A DNA stretch of 64,000 nt from Dyadobacter flavalbus (GTDB taxonomy: Bacteria > Bacteroidota > Bacteroidia > Cytophagales > Spirosomataceae): NCBI RefSeq assembly GCF_006149045.1, contig NZ_VBSN01000013.1:62001-126000 (forward strand), given 5' to 3'. Positions within the stretch are counted from its first letter, which is position 1. Every line of letters begins with the position of its first letter. The notes beneath the pieces were generated by a model, which made no database searches, was not told the DNA's origin, and saw only the letters and a list, made by a program, of their open reading frames with translations. Positions 33,813 through 42,611 of the stretch are shown here, one piece after another. The position numbers and the translations under genes were made by a program.

Positions 33813-34553
33813 ATGCAGCAAAAGTTTGTACTTCTGTTTATGCTGATGTCCCTTGTAACGGCGCAAAGCCATTTACATGCCGGCACTGCAGATTCTTCCC
33901 TTGTCATTAAAAAGACTTCCGACTTCAAAGTAAACGGAGAAGGAAATGCGCCGAACTGGGCCGCAGCGCAATGGTTTGATATCACCGTTCAGAAAGGCCC
34001 CAGACAGCCGGCACCCGGAAAGCAATTTTCCACACAGGTCAAAATCCTGTATTCTGAAAAGGGAATGTACTTCCTCTTCAACTGTACGGACCGGAGGCTG
34101 ACGGCCACCATTACTGAAGATTTTGGCGCATTGTATGAAGAAGACGTCGTGGAAGTCTTTCTGTGGCCGGATACTTCGGTCCCCATTTATCTTGAATACG
34201 AACTTTCTCCGCTGGATTACGAACTTCCGATCCTTGTTCCCAATATAAACGGAAGAGCGCAGGGTTGGAAACCATGGAACTACAACGAACGCAACCAAGT
34301 ACAGCATGCAACCAGCGTACAGGGCGGCCAGAAAAAAAGCATGGCATCCGTAGAAGGCTGGAAAGCTGAATTTTTCATTCCCTTTGCACTCATGAACCCG
34401 ATTGCGCCGCCCACCGCGCCAAAATCCGGCACCAGATGGAAAGGCAACTTTTACCGCATTGATTACGACAGTGAAACAACTTACTATTCATGGCAAAAAA
34501 CAGGCGGCAGTTTCCACGAATTCAAGAAATTCGGCACGCTTATCTTTGAATAA
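33813..34553 (+). CDS. Secreted CBM9-like carbohydrate-binding protein
   Basis: 246 residues; signal peptide (about 1-23, ending LHAG). Single CBM9/DOMON-like beta-sandwich: DFKVNGEGNAPNWAAAQWFD, KILYSEKGMYFLFNCTDRRL, EEDVVEVFLWPDTSVPIYLE, YELSPLDYELPILVPN, EGWKAEFFIPFALM, GTRWKGNFYRIDY. This family recognises sugars at chain ends and is often encoded with sugar oxidising or lactonase genes. First of eight same-strand exported proteins; the lactonase-fold gene starts 49 bases later. Confidence 0.88.
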   Translation: MQQKFVLLFMLMSLVTAQSHLHAGTADSSLVIKKTSDFKVNGEGNAPNWAAAQWFDITVQKGPRQPAPGKQFSTQVKILYSEKGMYFLFNCTDRRLTATITEDFGALYEEDVVEVFLWPDTSVPIYLEYELSPLDYELPILVPNINGRAQGWKPWNYNERNQVQHATSVQGGQKKSMASVEGWKAEFFIPFALMNPIAPPTAPKSGTRWKGNFYRIDYDSETTYYSWQKTGGSFHEFKKFGTLIFE

Positions 34554-34602
34554 ACCCCATATACTTTTCACAAACAGCATTTTACATCTCACAAAACCCG
34601 AT

Positions 34603-35709
34603 ATGAAACAAACCATTCTGACGTTCATTTGTCTACTTTCAGCAGCCATGACTTTTGCACAAAAAAACGGATCAAAGGAAATTCTTTACGTGGGCACCTA
34701 CACGCAAAAAGGCGAAGGCATTTATGTTTACGAGTTTGACCGCAAAAATCTTTCCTACAAGGAATTACAGGTCCTGACCAGCAAAAACAGTCCTTCGTTC
34801 CTGGAATTTCATCCGAACAGAAAATACCTTTATTCAGCCAATGAAGGCAACAATACGGTATCGTCTTACGCCATTGATGCCGCAAGCGGAAAGCTCAAAA
34901 GCCTGAACGCCATGCCATCGCTCGGCAAAGGTCCGTGCCACGTGAGCGTAGACCCGAAAGGCAGGTTTTTATACATTTCCAATTACGGAAGCGGTCAGCT
35001 CGGCGTGTATCTGCTCAACAAGGACGGCAGCATCGGCGCAGCAGCCGACTCCATTCAGGATAAAGGCGGGCCGTCCCAGAAACCGCACATGCATTCGGTA
35101 ATTCCTTCTGCCGACGGCAAATACATCTATGCGTCAGACCTTGGAATCGACAGGATCATGGTTTATTCTGTTCATCCGGAAACCGGGAAACTTACGCCGG
35201 CTGCTGTTCCGTATGCCGAGGTAAAATCCGGAGACGGGCCCCGTCATTTCGCCATTCACCCTAACGGAAATTTCGGTTATTCGGCGTGCGAACTGGCCTC
35301 GGTTGTCAATTCCTTTCAGATCGTTAAAAATTCCGGCGCTCTCGTTCCGATGGAAAGGGTAAGTATGCTGCCTTCCGACTTCACGGGTAAAAGCTACGCC
35401 GCCGATATTCATTTTTCTCCCGACGGAAAGTATCTGTATGCGTCCAATCGCGGCGACGAAAGTCTGGCGATGTATGCAGTGGATGCTGCAACGGGGAAAC
35501 TGACCGTAGCAGGCCATATGTCCACACATGGAAAGCACCCGCGCAATTTTCTGGTTGATCAGAAAGGAGAATTCGTTATTGTCACCAACAGGGATAACGA
35601 CAATGCCGTCTTTTTTACAAGAAATGCCGCGGACGGAAAACTTACCTATTCAGGCAAGGAAATCAGCATTCCAACTCCGGTTTGTGTAAAACAGCTTTTC
35701 CTGGATTGA
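34603..35709 (+). CDS. Secreted lactonase-family beta-propeller (YbhE-like)
   Basis: 368 residues from ATG 34603; the upstream extension of the frame overlaps the CBM9-like gene and lacks a signal. Signal peptide MKQTILTFICLLSAAMTFAQ. Seven-bladed propeller: LYVGTYTQKGEGIYVYEFD, NSPSFLEFHPNRKYLYSANE, GKGPCHVSVDPKGRFLYISN, DGPRHFAIHPNGNFGYSACE, HGKHPRNFLVDQKGEFVIV. Related to 6-phosphogluconolactonase, but export makes a phosphorylated substrate unlikely; a periplasmic sugar lactone is the better guess. Confidence 0.9.
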   Translation: MKQTILTFICLLSAAMTFAQKNGSKEILYVGTYTQKGEGIYVYEFDRKNLSYKELQVLTSKNSPSFLEFHPNRKYLYSANEGNNTVSSYAIDAASGKLKSLNAMPSLGKGPCHVSVDPKGRFLYISNYGSGQLGVYLLNKDGSIGAAADSIQDKGGPSQKPHMHSVIPSADGKYIYASDLGIDRIMVYSVHPETGKLTPAAVPYAEVKSGDGPRHFAIHPNGNFGYSACELASVVNSFQIVKNSGALVPMERVSMLPSDFTGKSYAADIHFSPDGKYLYASNRGDESLAMYAVDAATGKLTVAGHMSTHGKHPRNFLVDQKGEFVIVTNRDNDNAVFFTRNAADGKLTYSGKEISIPTPVCVKQLFLD

Positions 35710-35980
35710 TTGCCTGATTGTAATGGTTAAAGGGCTGAAACAAAGTACTGACGCTTCCGGCAGAGTAAATTTTACAGGAATTTGCATTTAACGATAATAA
35801 CATCAGAATAAAAAAGCATCAGGATTCATGCATGCCAAACATTATTCTCATATTTATAATAATTAAAAAAAATTATTATACAAAGAAGAGTATTCCTGCA
35901 TATAATCTGCATCCTTATGCTGTAAAACGATTGTTGTTAATCCCAAGAACCTTTATCACCTTATTTCGTCCTTTACCATT

Positions 35981-37201
35981 ATGATAAACCGCAGAGATTT
36001 AATCAAGCATTTATCCACTTTTCCGCTGATCGGCGGATTTCTGGGACAAAGCAGTTTTGATACCGCCGGCCTGATCGCCAAGGGCCCTGCCAGAAACATT
36101 GCAAAAGAACTCGGCATCCGTACTTTTATCAATGCAGCGGGTACCTACACGTTCATGACCGGCTCGCTGATGCAGGACGAAGTTGTGGAAACCATTCAGG
36201 GTGCGTCCAAGGATTTTATGATTCTGGATGAAGTACAGACCAAAGTAGGCGAAAAAATTGCTTCCATTTGTCACTCGGAAGCAGCCGTTGTCACAGCCGG
36301 CTGTTTCTCAGCGCTGACGCTCGGACTTGCCGGCGTCCTGACCGGAATGGACCAGAAAAAAGTCGAAGCGCTGCCGCATCTGGAAGGCACCGGAATGAAA
36401 TCGGAAGTAATTATCCAGAAAGGCCATAACATCGGCTATTCGCATGCACTTACCAATACAGGTTGTAAAATCGTTCAGGTGGAAACGCTGGAAGAACTGG
36501 AAAAGGCAATTAATGAAAAAACGGCCATGCTCTGGTTCCTGAACATTCAGGCGGACCTGGGCCAGATCAAGCATGAAAAGTGGGTGGAAATCGGCAAAAA
36601 GAACGGCATCCCGACCATGATCGACATGGCCGCCGACGTTCCGCCTGTTGAAAATCTCTGGAAATTCAACGACATGGGCTTTGATCTGGTTTGCGTTTCG
36701 GGTGGAAAAGCCATGCGCGGTCCGCAAAGCGCAGGCATCCTGATGGGTAGAAAACACTTGATCGAAGCAGCAAGACTGAGCATGCCGCCGCGCGGATCCA
36801 CAATCGGCCGCGGCATGAAAGTAAACAAGGAAGAAATCCTCGGCATGTACGTTGCGCTGGACAACTTTGTGAAAATGGATCATAAAAAGGAATGGAAAAT
36901 GTGGGAAGACCGCATTTCGCACATCAGCAACGCGGCCAAAAGCGTAGCCGGCGTAAGCACGGAAGTGACCGTTCCCGAACTCGGAAATCACACGCCTACC
37001 CTGAGAGTTTCATGGGACTCGGCGAAAGTCAGTCTGCCGGTAAAAGTTCTTCAGGAAAACCTGCGCAAGGGAAATCCGTCGATTGAAATCATGCCTGCGG
37101 AAAACAATTCACTGACCATTACCGCCTGGATGCTGAAATCAGGTGAAGAGAAAATCGTGGCGTCCCGGCTGAAAGAAGAACTATCCAAAGCCGTTGTCTG
37201 A
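35981..37201 (+). CDS. Exported SelA-like PLP-dependent enzyme (DgaE-like lyase)
   Basis: 406 residues. N terminus MINRRDLIKHLSTFPLIGGF is a Tat-like signal (RRDLIK). The fold is the aspartate-aminotransferase-type PLP enzyme of the SelA / D-glucosaminate-6-phosphate ammonia-lyase branch: FINAAGTYTFMTGSLMQDEV, VVTAGCFSALTLG, PTMIDMAADVPP with the cofactor Asp, and Schiff-base Lys243 in VSGGKAMRGPQSAGIL. Homologues eliminate ammonia from amino-sugar acids. Export of a PLP enzyme is unusual but fits Tat, which carries folded cofactor proteins. 41 bases before an amidohydrolase gene, a pairing known for this subfamily. Confidence 0.82.
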   Translation: MINRRDLIKHLSTFPLIGGFLGQSSFDTAGLIAKGPARNIAKELGIRTFINAAGTYTFMTGSLMQDEVVETIQGASKDFMILDEVQTKVGEKIASICHSEAAVVTAGCFSALTLGLAGVLTGMDQKKVEALPHLEGTGMKSEVIIQKGHNIGYSHALTNTGCKIVQVETLEELEKAINEKTAMLWFLNIQADLGQIKHEKWVEIGKKNGIPTMIDMAADVPPVENLWKFNDMGFDLVCVSGGKAMRGPQSAGILMGRKHLIEAARLSMPPRGSTIGRGMKVNKEEILGMYVALDNFVKMDHKKEWKMWEDRISHISNAAKSVAGVSTEVTVPELGNHTPTLRVSWDSAKVSLPVKVLQENLRKGNPSIEIMPAENNSLTITAWMLKSGEEKIVASRLKEELSKAVV

Positions 37202-37242
37202 AACGCAGTAGTACCTTAATGCTATTCCTAAGCCCTTTAAAA

Positions 37243-38493
37243 ATGAAATACAGATTCCTGATTGTTTTTTACCTGCTGTGCATTCAAAGTGCGGCTACAT
37301 TTGCCCAGACTTACAGCATCCTCATCAAAGGCGGTACCGTCATCGACCCGAAAAATAATCTTAACCAGATTATGGATGTGGGCATATACGAAGGGAAAAT
37401 AAAGAAAATTGCCAAAGATATCAATCCGTCGGAAGCCCGGCAGGTTGTGGATGCCAAAGGCATGTACGTTACACCGGGATTGATTGATATTCACGGCCAT
37501 GTGTTTTTTGGAACCGAGCCGAACCATTATCTGAGTAACGGTCTGGTTGCGGTGCCGCCGGACGGATTTACGTTCCGGGTAGGCGTTACAACGATTGTGG
37601 ATGCGGGCGGGGCCGGCTGGGAATCTTTTTCGGAATTTAAAAACAACGTCATTTTCAATTCCAAAACACGTGTCTTATCTTTTCTGAATATTGTCGGCGA
37701 AGGCATGCGCGGCGGAAATTACGAGCAGGACACCAGCGATATGGACCCGAACCTTGCCGCTGCGGTTGCGATCAAAAACAGGAATGATATTGTCGGTTTC
37801 AAAGTGGCACATTTTATCGGAAACGACTGGAAACCCGTTGACAATGCCGTTAAAGCCGGAACGCTGGCCAACATGCCGGTAATGATCGATTTCGGAGGAA
37901 GCACGCCTCCGCTACCACTGGAAGACCTGTTCATGAAACACCTTCGCAAAGGCGATATTTTCACTCATGCCTATACCTTGCTGGAAGGCAATGTAAGGGA
38001 AACTATCGTGGATGAAGCCACGCAGAAAGTGAAACCGTTTGTGCTGGAAGCGCGCAAGAAAGGCATTGTGTTTGATGTAGGTTACGGTGGTGCCAGCTTT
38101 AATTATTCGCAGGCAATTCCGGCTGTCAAAGCTGGTTTTTACCCTGAAACCATCAGTACCGACCTGCATACGGGAAGCATGAACGGCTCCATGAAAGATA
38201 TGCTCAGCATTATGTCCAAGTTTTATGCAATGGGCATGGACCTGCCTGCTGTCATCAAGGCAAGCACGTGGACACCAGCCAAAGTGATCAAGCGTGAAAA
38301 CCTTGGCCACATTTCGGAAAATGCCATTGCCGATGTTGCTGTTTTTTCAATGCGAAAAGGTAACTTCGGATTCTATGACAAAACCGGCTATAAAATGGAA
38401 GGCAAGGAAAAACTTGAATGCGAAATGACCATCATGGGCGGCAAAATCGTATACGACCTGAACGGCATTGCAAAACCGATATATCTGAAGTGA
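37243..38493 (+). CDS. Exported amidohydrolase/deacetylase-family metallohydrolase, copy 1
   Basis: 416 residues from ATG 37243; signal peptide MKYRFLIVFYLLCIQSAATF ending AQ. Amidohydrolase barrel: IKGGTVIDPKNNLNQIMDVG, first metal site GLIDIHGHVFFG (His84, His86), candidate carboxylated Lys in DIVGFKVAHFIG, His in DIFTHAYTLL, and STDLHTGSM. Relatives of the EF_0837/AHA_3915 group act as amide or ester deacylases. A second copy with the same layout is at 52639. Likely co-transcribed with the SelA-like gene upstream. Confidence 0.9.
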   Translation: MKYRFLIVFYLLCIQSAATFAQTYSILIKGGTVIDPKNNLNQIMDVGIYEGKIKKIAKDINPSEARQVVDAKGMYVTPGLIDIHGHVFFGTEPNHYLSNGLVAVPPDGFTFRVGVTTIVDAGGAGWESFSEFKNNVIFNSKTRVLSFLNIVGEGMRGGNYEQDTSDMDPNLAAAVAIKNRNDIVGFKVAHFIGNDWKPVDNAVKAGTLANMPVMIDFGGSTPPLPLEDLFMKHLRKGDIFTHAYTLLEGNVRETIVDEATQKVKPFVLEARKKGIVFDVGYGGASFNYSQAIPAVKAGFYPETISTDLHTGSMNGSMKDMLSIMSKFYAMGMDLPAVIKASTWTPAKVIKRENLGHISENAIADVAVFSMRKGNFGFYDKTGYKMEGKEKLECEMTIMGGKIVYDLNGIAKPIYLK

Positions 38494-38499
38494 GTGTTA

Positions 38500-38741
38500 G
38501 ATGTGAGATGTGAGATGTAAAATGTGAAATGTAAAATGTGAAATGTAAAATGTGAAATGTAAAATGTGAAATGTGAGATGTAGCTTTTAGCAATTAAAAT
38601 AATGCAGGTAATTGATATGAAGAGCCAAAAGCTAAACGCAAAAATATCATCTCACATTTCACAAAAAACATTTCACTTTTCACAAAAAACATCTCACTTT
38701 TCACAAAAAACATCTCACATTTCACCAAAAACATCTCACTC
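38500..38741. repeat. Nested array of 9-base modules in direct then inverted orientation
   Basis: From 38500 to 38581 the words GTGAGATGT, GTGAAATGT and GTAAAATGT alternate (unit TGTGAAATGTAAAA repeated about four times). From 38648 to 38741 the complements ACATTTCAC and ACATCTCAC recur, spaced by CAAAAA. Between them TAGCTTTT (38581) and AAAAGCTA (38627) form an inner inverted repeat. The whole could fold as one long hairpin between the amidohydrolase and dehydrogenase genes. Confidence 0.85.
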
Positions 38742-38774
38742 AAAAACCCTTTCCTAAACCCTTAAACTTTACTC

Positions 38775-40517
38775 ATGTTCACCAAACGTTTAAAGCTGTC
38801 CGCCTCGCTGCTGCTGTTGTTTGCATTGGGGTTTACGCAGCATTCTGATCAGGAAAACCTGCCTGTTAATACAAAAAATGGCGGGTTGTTTTTGCCGGAA
38901 GGTTTTGAAGCAACCGTTGTTGTGGACAGCCTGCCCGGAAGAGCCAGACATCTGGCCATCAACGATAACGGCGACATCTATGTAAAAGCACGCTTTGCCG
39001 ACAAAGGCGAATCGGTGATTGCCTTGCGTGATACCAATCAGGACGGACGTGCCGATATCATCAAAAGGTTTGGCGGCGCTGCAAAGGAACGAGCTTACGG
39101 AACCGCCATGCGGATTTACAAAGGCTACCTTTATTTCAGCTCCGAACTGGTCGTTTACCGTTACAAACTGACACCCGGAAAGCTGGTTCCCGAAAGTGAA
39201 GAAGAAGTAATCCTGACGGATGATCATCCGCACGGCATGCACGAGCACATTGCAAAGCCGCTTACATTCGATGACAAAGGTTTTATGTATGTGCCTTTCG
39301 GTGCCAATTCCAATGCATGCCAGGAAGAAAACCGTACGCCGGGCTCAGTCGGGATGGACCCCTGCCCGATTCTGGAAGATCATGGCGGAATATGGCGCTT
39401 TGACGCAAACAAAACAGGTCAGCACCAGAAAGACGGTCTTAAGTTTGCAACCGGACTGAGAAGCGTTGTTGCGCTTGACTGGAATTTTGCAGACAACAAC
39501 CTGTATGCCGTTCAGCATGGCCGTGATGATCTGCTTCGTCTCTGGCCGCAGCTATTTTCGGGCTGGCAAAGTGCGTTGCTGCCGTCGGAAGAGTTTTTAA
39601 GGATAAAGGAAGGCACGCATGCAGGCTGGCCTTATTGCTATTATGATCAGATGCAGGGCAAAAAAGTGCTTAACCCGGAATACGGCGGTGACGGAAAAGA
39701 AGTGGGCCGTTGCGATCAGTACGAAAAGCCGCTGATCGGATTTCCGGGTCACTGGGCACCCAACGACATTTTATTTTATCAGGGAAACCAGTTTCCCGAA
39801 CATTATAAAAACGGATCTTTCATTGCATTTCACGGATCGACAAACCGCGCTCCATATCCGCAGTCGAGTTATTTCATAGGTTTTGTTCCATTCAAAAACG
39901 GTCAGCCTTCGGGTGAGTACGAGGTTTTTGCGGATGGCTTTGCCGGCGTTGACCCGATTGTCAATACAAGCGATGCCGTTTATAGGCCAATGGGCATCGC
40001 CATGGGTCCGGACGGCGCCATTTACATTGCTGAAACCGAAAAAGGTAAAATCTGGAAAGTAACGTATAAAGGCAGCAAGAAGAAATTCACAAAAGCTTCC
40101 CTTGCCAAAATGGAAAAAAGAAAATCCATGTCCCATATCCGCACGCCGGACATTGTAAACGACAATTTGGATAAAGACAAACCCGTAGCCGGCGGAAAAG
40201 TATACAGTGTGTATTGCGTTGCCTGCCATCAGCGGAATGGCCTCGGCGATTCACAGCGCTTTCCTCCGCTGGCCGGCTCGGAATGGGTAACAGGTGACAA
40301 GGAACGGCTGATTAAAGTGCTGCTGAACGGCCTTGAAGGTCCGATTGAAGTAAAAGGACAATCTTACAACAACGTCATGCCGCAGCACAGCTTTTTAAAA
40401 GACGACGAAATTGCAGAAGTTTTAACGCATATCAGGACCAACTTCGGTAACAATGCCGGTGAAGTAAGCACCGAAGATGTATCGAAAGTAAGAGCCTCGA
40501 TTGACAACCTGAAATAA
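38775..40517 (+). CDS. PQQ-type sugar/sorbosone dehydrogenase fused to cytochrome c
   Basis: 580 residues with a signal peptide (about 1-21). Six-bladed propeller of the soluble glucose/sorbosone dehydrogenase kind (about 30-430): LPEGFEATVVVDSLPGRARH, DHPHGMHEHIAKPLTFDDKG, FATGLRSVVALDW, GTHAGWPYCYYDQ, MGIAMGPDGAIYIAETEKGK. C-terminal cytochrome c domain with haem site CVACHQ (about residue 482) and Met ligand in NNVMPQHSF. It should oxidise a sugar or polyol in the periplasm and pass electrons to its own haem. Preceded by the repeat array; followed by a cytochrome c gene. Confidence 0.9.
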   Translation: MFTKRLKLSASLLLLFALGFTQHSDQENLPVNTKNGGLFLPEGFEATVVVDSLPGRARHLAINDNGDIYVKARFADKGESVIALRDTNQDGRADIIKRFGGAAKERAYGTAMRIYKGYLYFSSELVVYRYKLTPGKLVPESEEEVILTDDHPHGMHEHIAKPLTFDDKGFMYVPFGANSNACQEENRTPGSVGMDPCPILEDHGGIWRFDANKTGQHQKDGLKFATGLRSVVALDWNFADNNLYAVQHGRDDLLRLWPQLFSGWQSALLPSEEFLRIKEGTHAGWPYCYYDQMQGKKVLNPEYGGDGKEVGRCDQYEKPLIGFPGHWAPNDILFYQGNQFPEHYKNGSFIAFHGSTNRAPYPQSSYFIGFVPFKNGQPSGEYEVFADGFAGVDPIVNTSDAVYRPMGIAMGPDGAIYIAETEKGKIWKVTYKGSKKKFTKASLAKMEKRKSMSHIRTPDIVNDNLDKDKPVAGGKVYSVYCVACHQRNGLGDSQRFPPLAGSEWVTGDKERLIKVLLNGLEGPIEVKGQSYNNVMPQHSFLKDDEIAEVLTHIRTNFGNNAGEVSTEDVSKVRASIDNLK

Positions 40518-40635
40518 AGTTGTTCTCCTTCCTTCCCCGTTAAGTTGGATATTACTCTCCGGCAAATTGAGTGTTCCTTTAAGGGGATGGAGGGAGAATG
40601 GCAAAAGTAGCAAAAAACAATTTTTTAAAACATTA

Positions 40636-41070
40636 ATGCAAAAAAATAAATATATAGCCGCCAGCCTGTTTTTATTTTCCGGTATAGTCCTTGCCGGGTT
40701 TTCACCGGAAAAAGTAAACAGCTTCAGTCAGGAAAGCCAGGATCGCTGGGTTGCGCCGGCATGGGCAGATACGCTCAAAAGCCCGTATCACGAAGAACCG
40801 CTGACGCTGGCCCAGGGTGAAGAACTGTTTACTTTATATTGCGCATCATGTCATGGAGATGAAGGTTACGGCGACGGCGCTGCCGGCGGTGCGCTCGGCC
40901 AGAAGCCAGCAAATTTTCACGACACGCTGATCAAAAAGCAAAGTGACGGTGCCCTTTTCTGGAAATTGTCCAACGGAAGAGGCAACATGCCGCCTTTCAA
41001 AGATGTATTTACAGCCGAACAAAGATGGCAGCTTGTAGCATACATACGCCATTTAGGTAAAAACGAGTAA
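40636..41070 (+). CDS. Periplasmic cytochrome c, mono-haem
   Basis: 144 residues from ATG 40636 (frame opens at 40567 but the signal peptide MQKNKYIAASLFLFSGIVLA sets the start). Haem motif CASCHGDEGYGDG and axial Met in GRGNMPPFKDVF; ends QLVAYIRHLG as usual for class I cytochromes c. Sits between two PQQ-type dehydrogenase genes (22 bases before the second), so the likely electron acceptor for the second, which lacks its own haem. Confidence 0.9.
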   Translation: MQKNKYIAASLFLFSGIVLAGFSPEKVNSFSQESQDRWVAPAWADTLKSPYHEEPLTLAQGEELFTLYCASCHGDEGYGDGAAGGALGQKPANFHDTLIKKQSDGALFWKLSNGRGNMPPFKDVFTAEQRWQLVAYIRHLGKNE

Positions 41071-41092
41071 ATCCTGAACCCTGAATTATACC

Positions 41093-42574
41093 ATGTTCAC
41101 ATTCCGATGCATTTTCAAACCCGGCCTGGCTGCCTTGCTTGTTGCCGGCATCGCATTTCATGCTTCCGCACAAACCAAGGAACAGGGCACGGCAACGCCG
41201 AAGTCGCTTCGTGACGATATTACGATCGAACACTACATGAAAGTAGAACCCGAGGCGGTACGGATTATACGCCATCCGGTTACAGGTGAAATTTATTACA
41301 CCACATTTTTCGGGGATGTGCTTAAAATCGTCGTTGTAAACGGCCAGCCTGAAAGCAAAAAACTGCTTTCTGCCGAAGATCATGGCATTATCCGACTGCA
41401 GGGCGCTGCTTTCAAGGGAAATACACTTTTTCTGGCGGGTAATATCAACGTCAACAACAATAAAGGAAACAAAGGCCGCATGGTCCGCTATGAAATGAAA
41501 AGCGGCGTGGAAAAGCCCGAAATGACTGTGGTTTTCAATACGGTTGAATACGGTGCTAACAAAACGACTTTTGACCATGGCTGGAATGCGCTGGAAATCA
41601 GTCCGGACGGGAAATACATTTATGTAAATACCGGCGCACGCACGGATCACGGCGAAGTTCAGGATAACGGCGGCGAATACCCGAATGCAAGAGACAATGC
41701 TTTGACTGCCAAAATTTTCCGTTTTCCGATTGATTCCAAAGATCTTTTGCTATCCGCAGATGAAGCCAAGCTCAAAGCCGACGGATACATTTACGCAGAG
41801 GGAATCCGCAACGCATATGATATGGCGTTTGATCCGAAAGGAAATCTGTTTGCCGTTTCAAATTCAGGCGATTACGATCATCCCGAAGATATGTTTTGGG
41901 TAAGACAGGGACATCATTACGGTTTTCCGTGGATTATGGGCGGCATCGAAAATCCACAGCAGTATCCCGACTTCCAGCCCGATCCTGAAAAAGATCCTTT
42001 TCTGAGCAAATTTGCTTTTGCATGGCTGATGAAGTACTTTCACAACGATCCGGAATTCCCTAAAAGACCGGCTAACGTTCAGTTTACACCTGCTGTACAG
42101 AATCTGGGCCCGGATGCAAACGAGTACCGCGACAGAAAAACAGGTGTTGTCATGGACGGCGATACAACCGGCGTAACGGTCGGAACTTTCAATGCACATT
42201 CCTCGCCGCTTGCGCTGTTCTTTGACAATGAAAATGCACTCGGGAAAGATCTGGCCGGCGACGGATTTGTAATCCGCTACACCGGCGGGCCAAGAAACGG
42301 CGTAACCAATCCGAGTCCGCTGAGAAGGCAAGGCCGGGATTTGCTGGATCTGGATCTTGTTTATGACAAAGCAACCGACAATTACAAGGTAAAAACAACG
42401 CGCTTGATCGAAGGATTTACCGCTCCTACTGACGCGCTTCTGGTTGGAAACATTTTGTACATTATTGAATATGGCGGAAAACAGGGCGGTAACAAGGCCG
42501 GCGGCAGCATCTGGAAAGTAACTTTGCCGGCAAATGACAAACTGGCAAAAAGAAGCAAGAAAAAAAGATCATAA
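41093..42574 (+). CDS. PQQ-type sugar dehydrogenase, exported
   Basis: 493 residues; signal peptide (about 1-26, ending ASAQ). Soluble-dehydrogenase-like propeller: EAVRIIRHPVTGEIYYTTFF, DHGWNALEISPDGKYIYVNT, GARTDHGEVQDNGG, EGIRNAYDMAFDPKGNLFAV, GHHYGFPWIMGG, GGNKAGGSIWKVTL. No CxxCH. Electrons probably go to the cytochrome c encoded 22 bases upstream. Substrate unknown; the partner genes suggest an amino-sugar or aldose-like compound. Ends with a run of Lys/Arg (KRSKKKRS). Confidence 0.88.
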   Translation: MFTFRCIFKPGLAALLVAGIAFHASAQTKEQGTATPKSLRDDITIEHYMKVEPEAVRIIRHPVTGEIYYTTFFGDVLKIVVVNGQPESKKLLSAEDHGIIRLQGAAFKGNTLFLAGNINVNNNKGNKGRMVRYEMKSGVEKPEMTVVFNTVEYGANKTTFDHGWNALEISPDGKYIYVNTGARTDHGEVQDNGGEYPNARDNALTAKIFRFPIDSKDLLLSADEAKLKADGYIYAEGIRNAYDMAFDPKGNLFAVSNSGDYDHPEDMFWVRQGHHYGFPWIMGGIENPQQYPDFQPDPEKDPFLSKFAFAWLMKYFHNDPEFPKRPANVQFTPAVQNLGPDANEYRDRKTGVVMDGDTTGVTVGTFNAHSSPLALFFDNENALGKDLAGDGFVIRYTGGPRNGVTNPSPLRRQGRDLLDLDLVYDKATDNYKVKTTRLIEGFTAPTDALLVGNILYIIEYGGKQGGNKAGGSIWKVTLPANDKLAKRSKKKRS

Positions 42575-42611
42575 TTAAATAGCATTAAACAACCTTATTA
42601 AAATATCCATT

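Noticed and set aside
36308..36991. 227-codon minus-strand frame rich in His and Phe
   Set aside because: Shadow of the SelA-like gene; no coherent fold and no regulatory context.
38500..38741. CRISPR array
   Set aside because: Units are about 9-14 bases, spacers are not unique, half of the array is inverted, and no cas gene is near.
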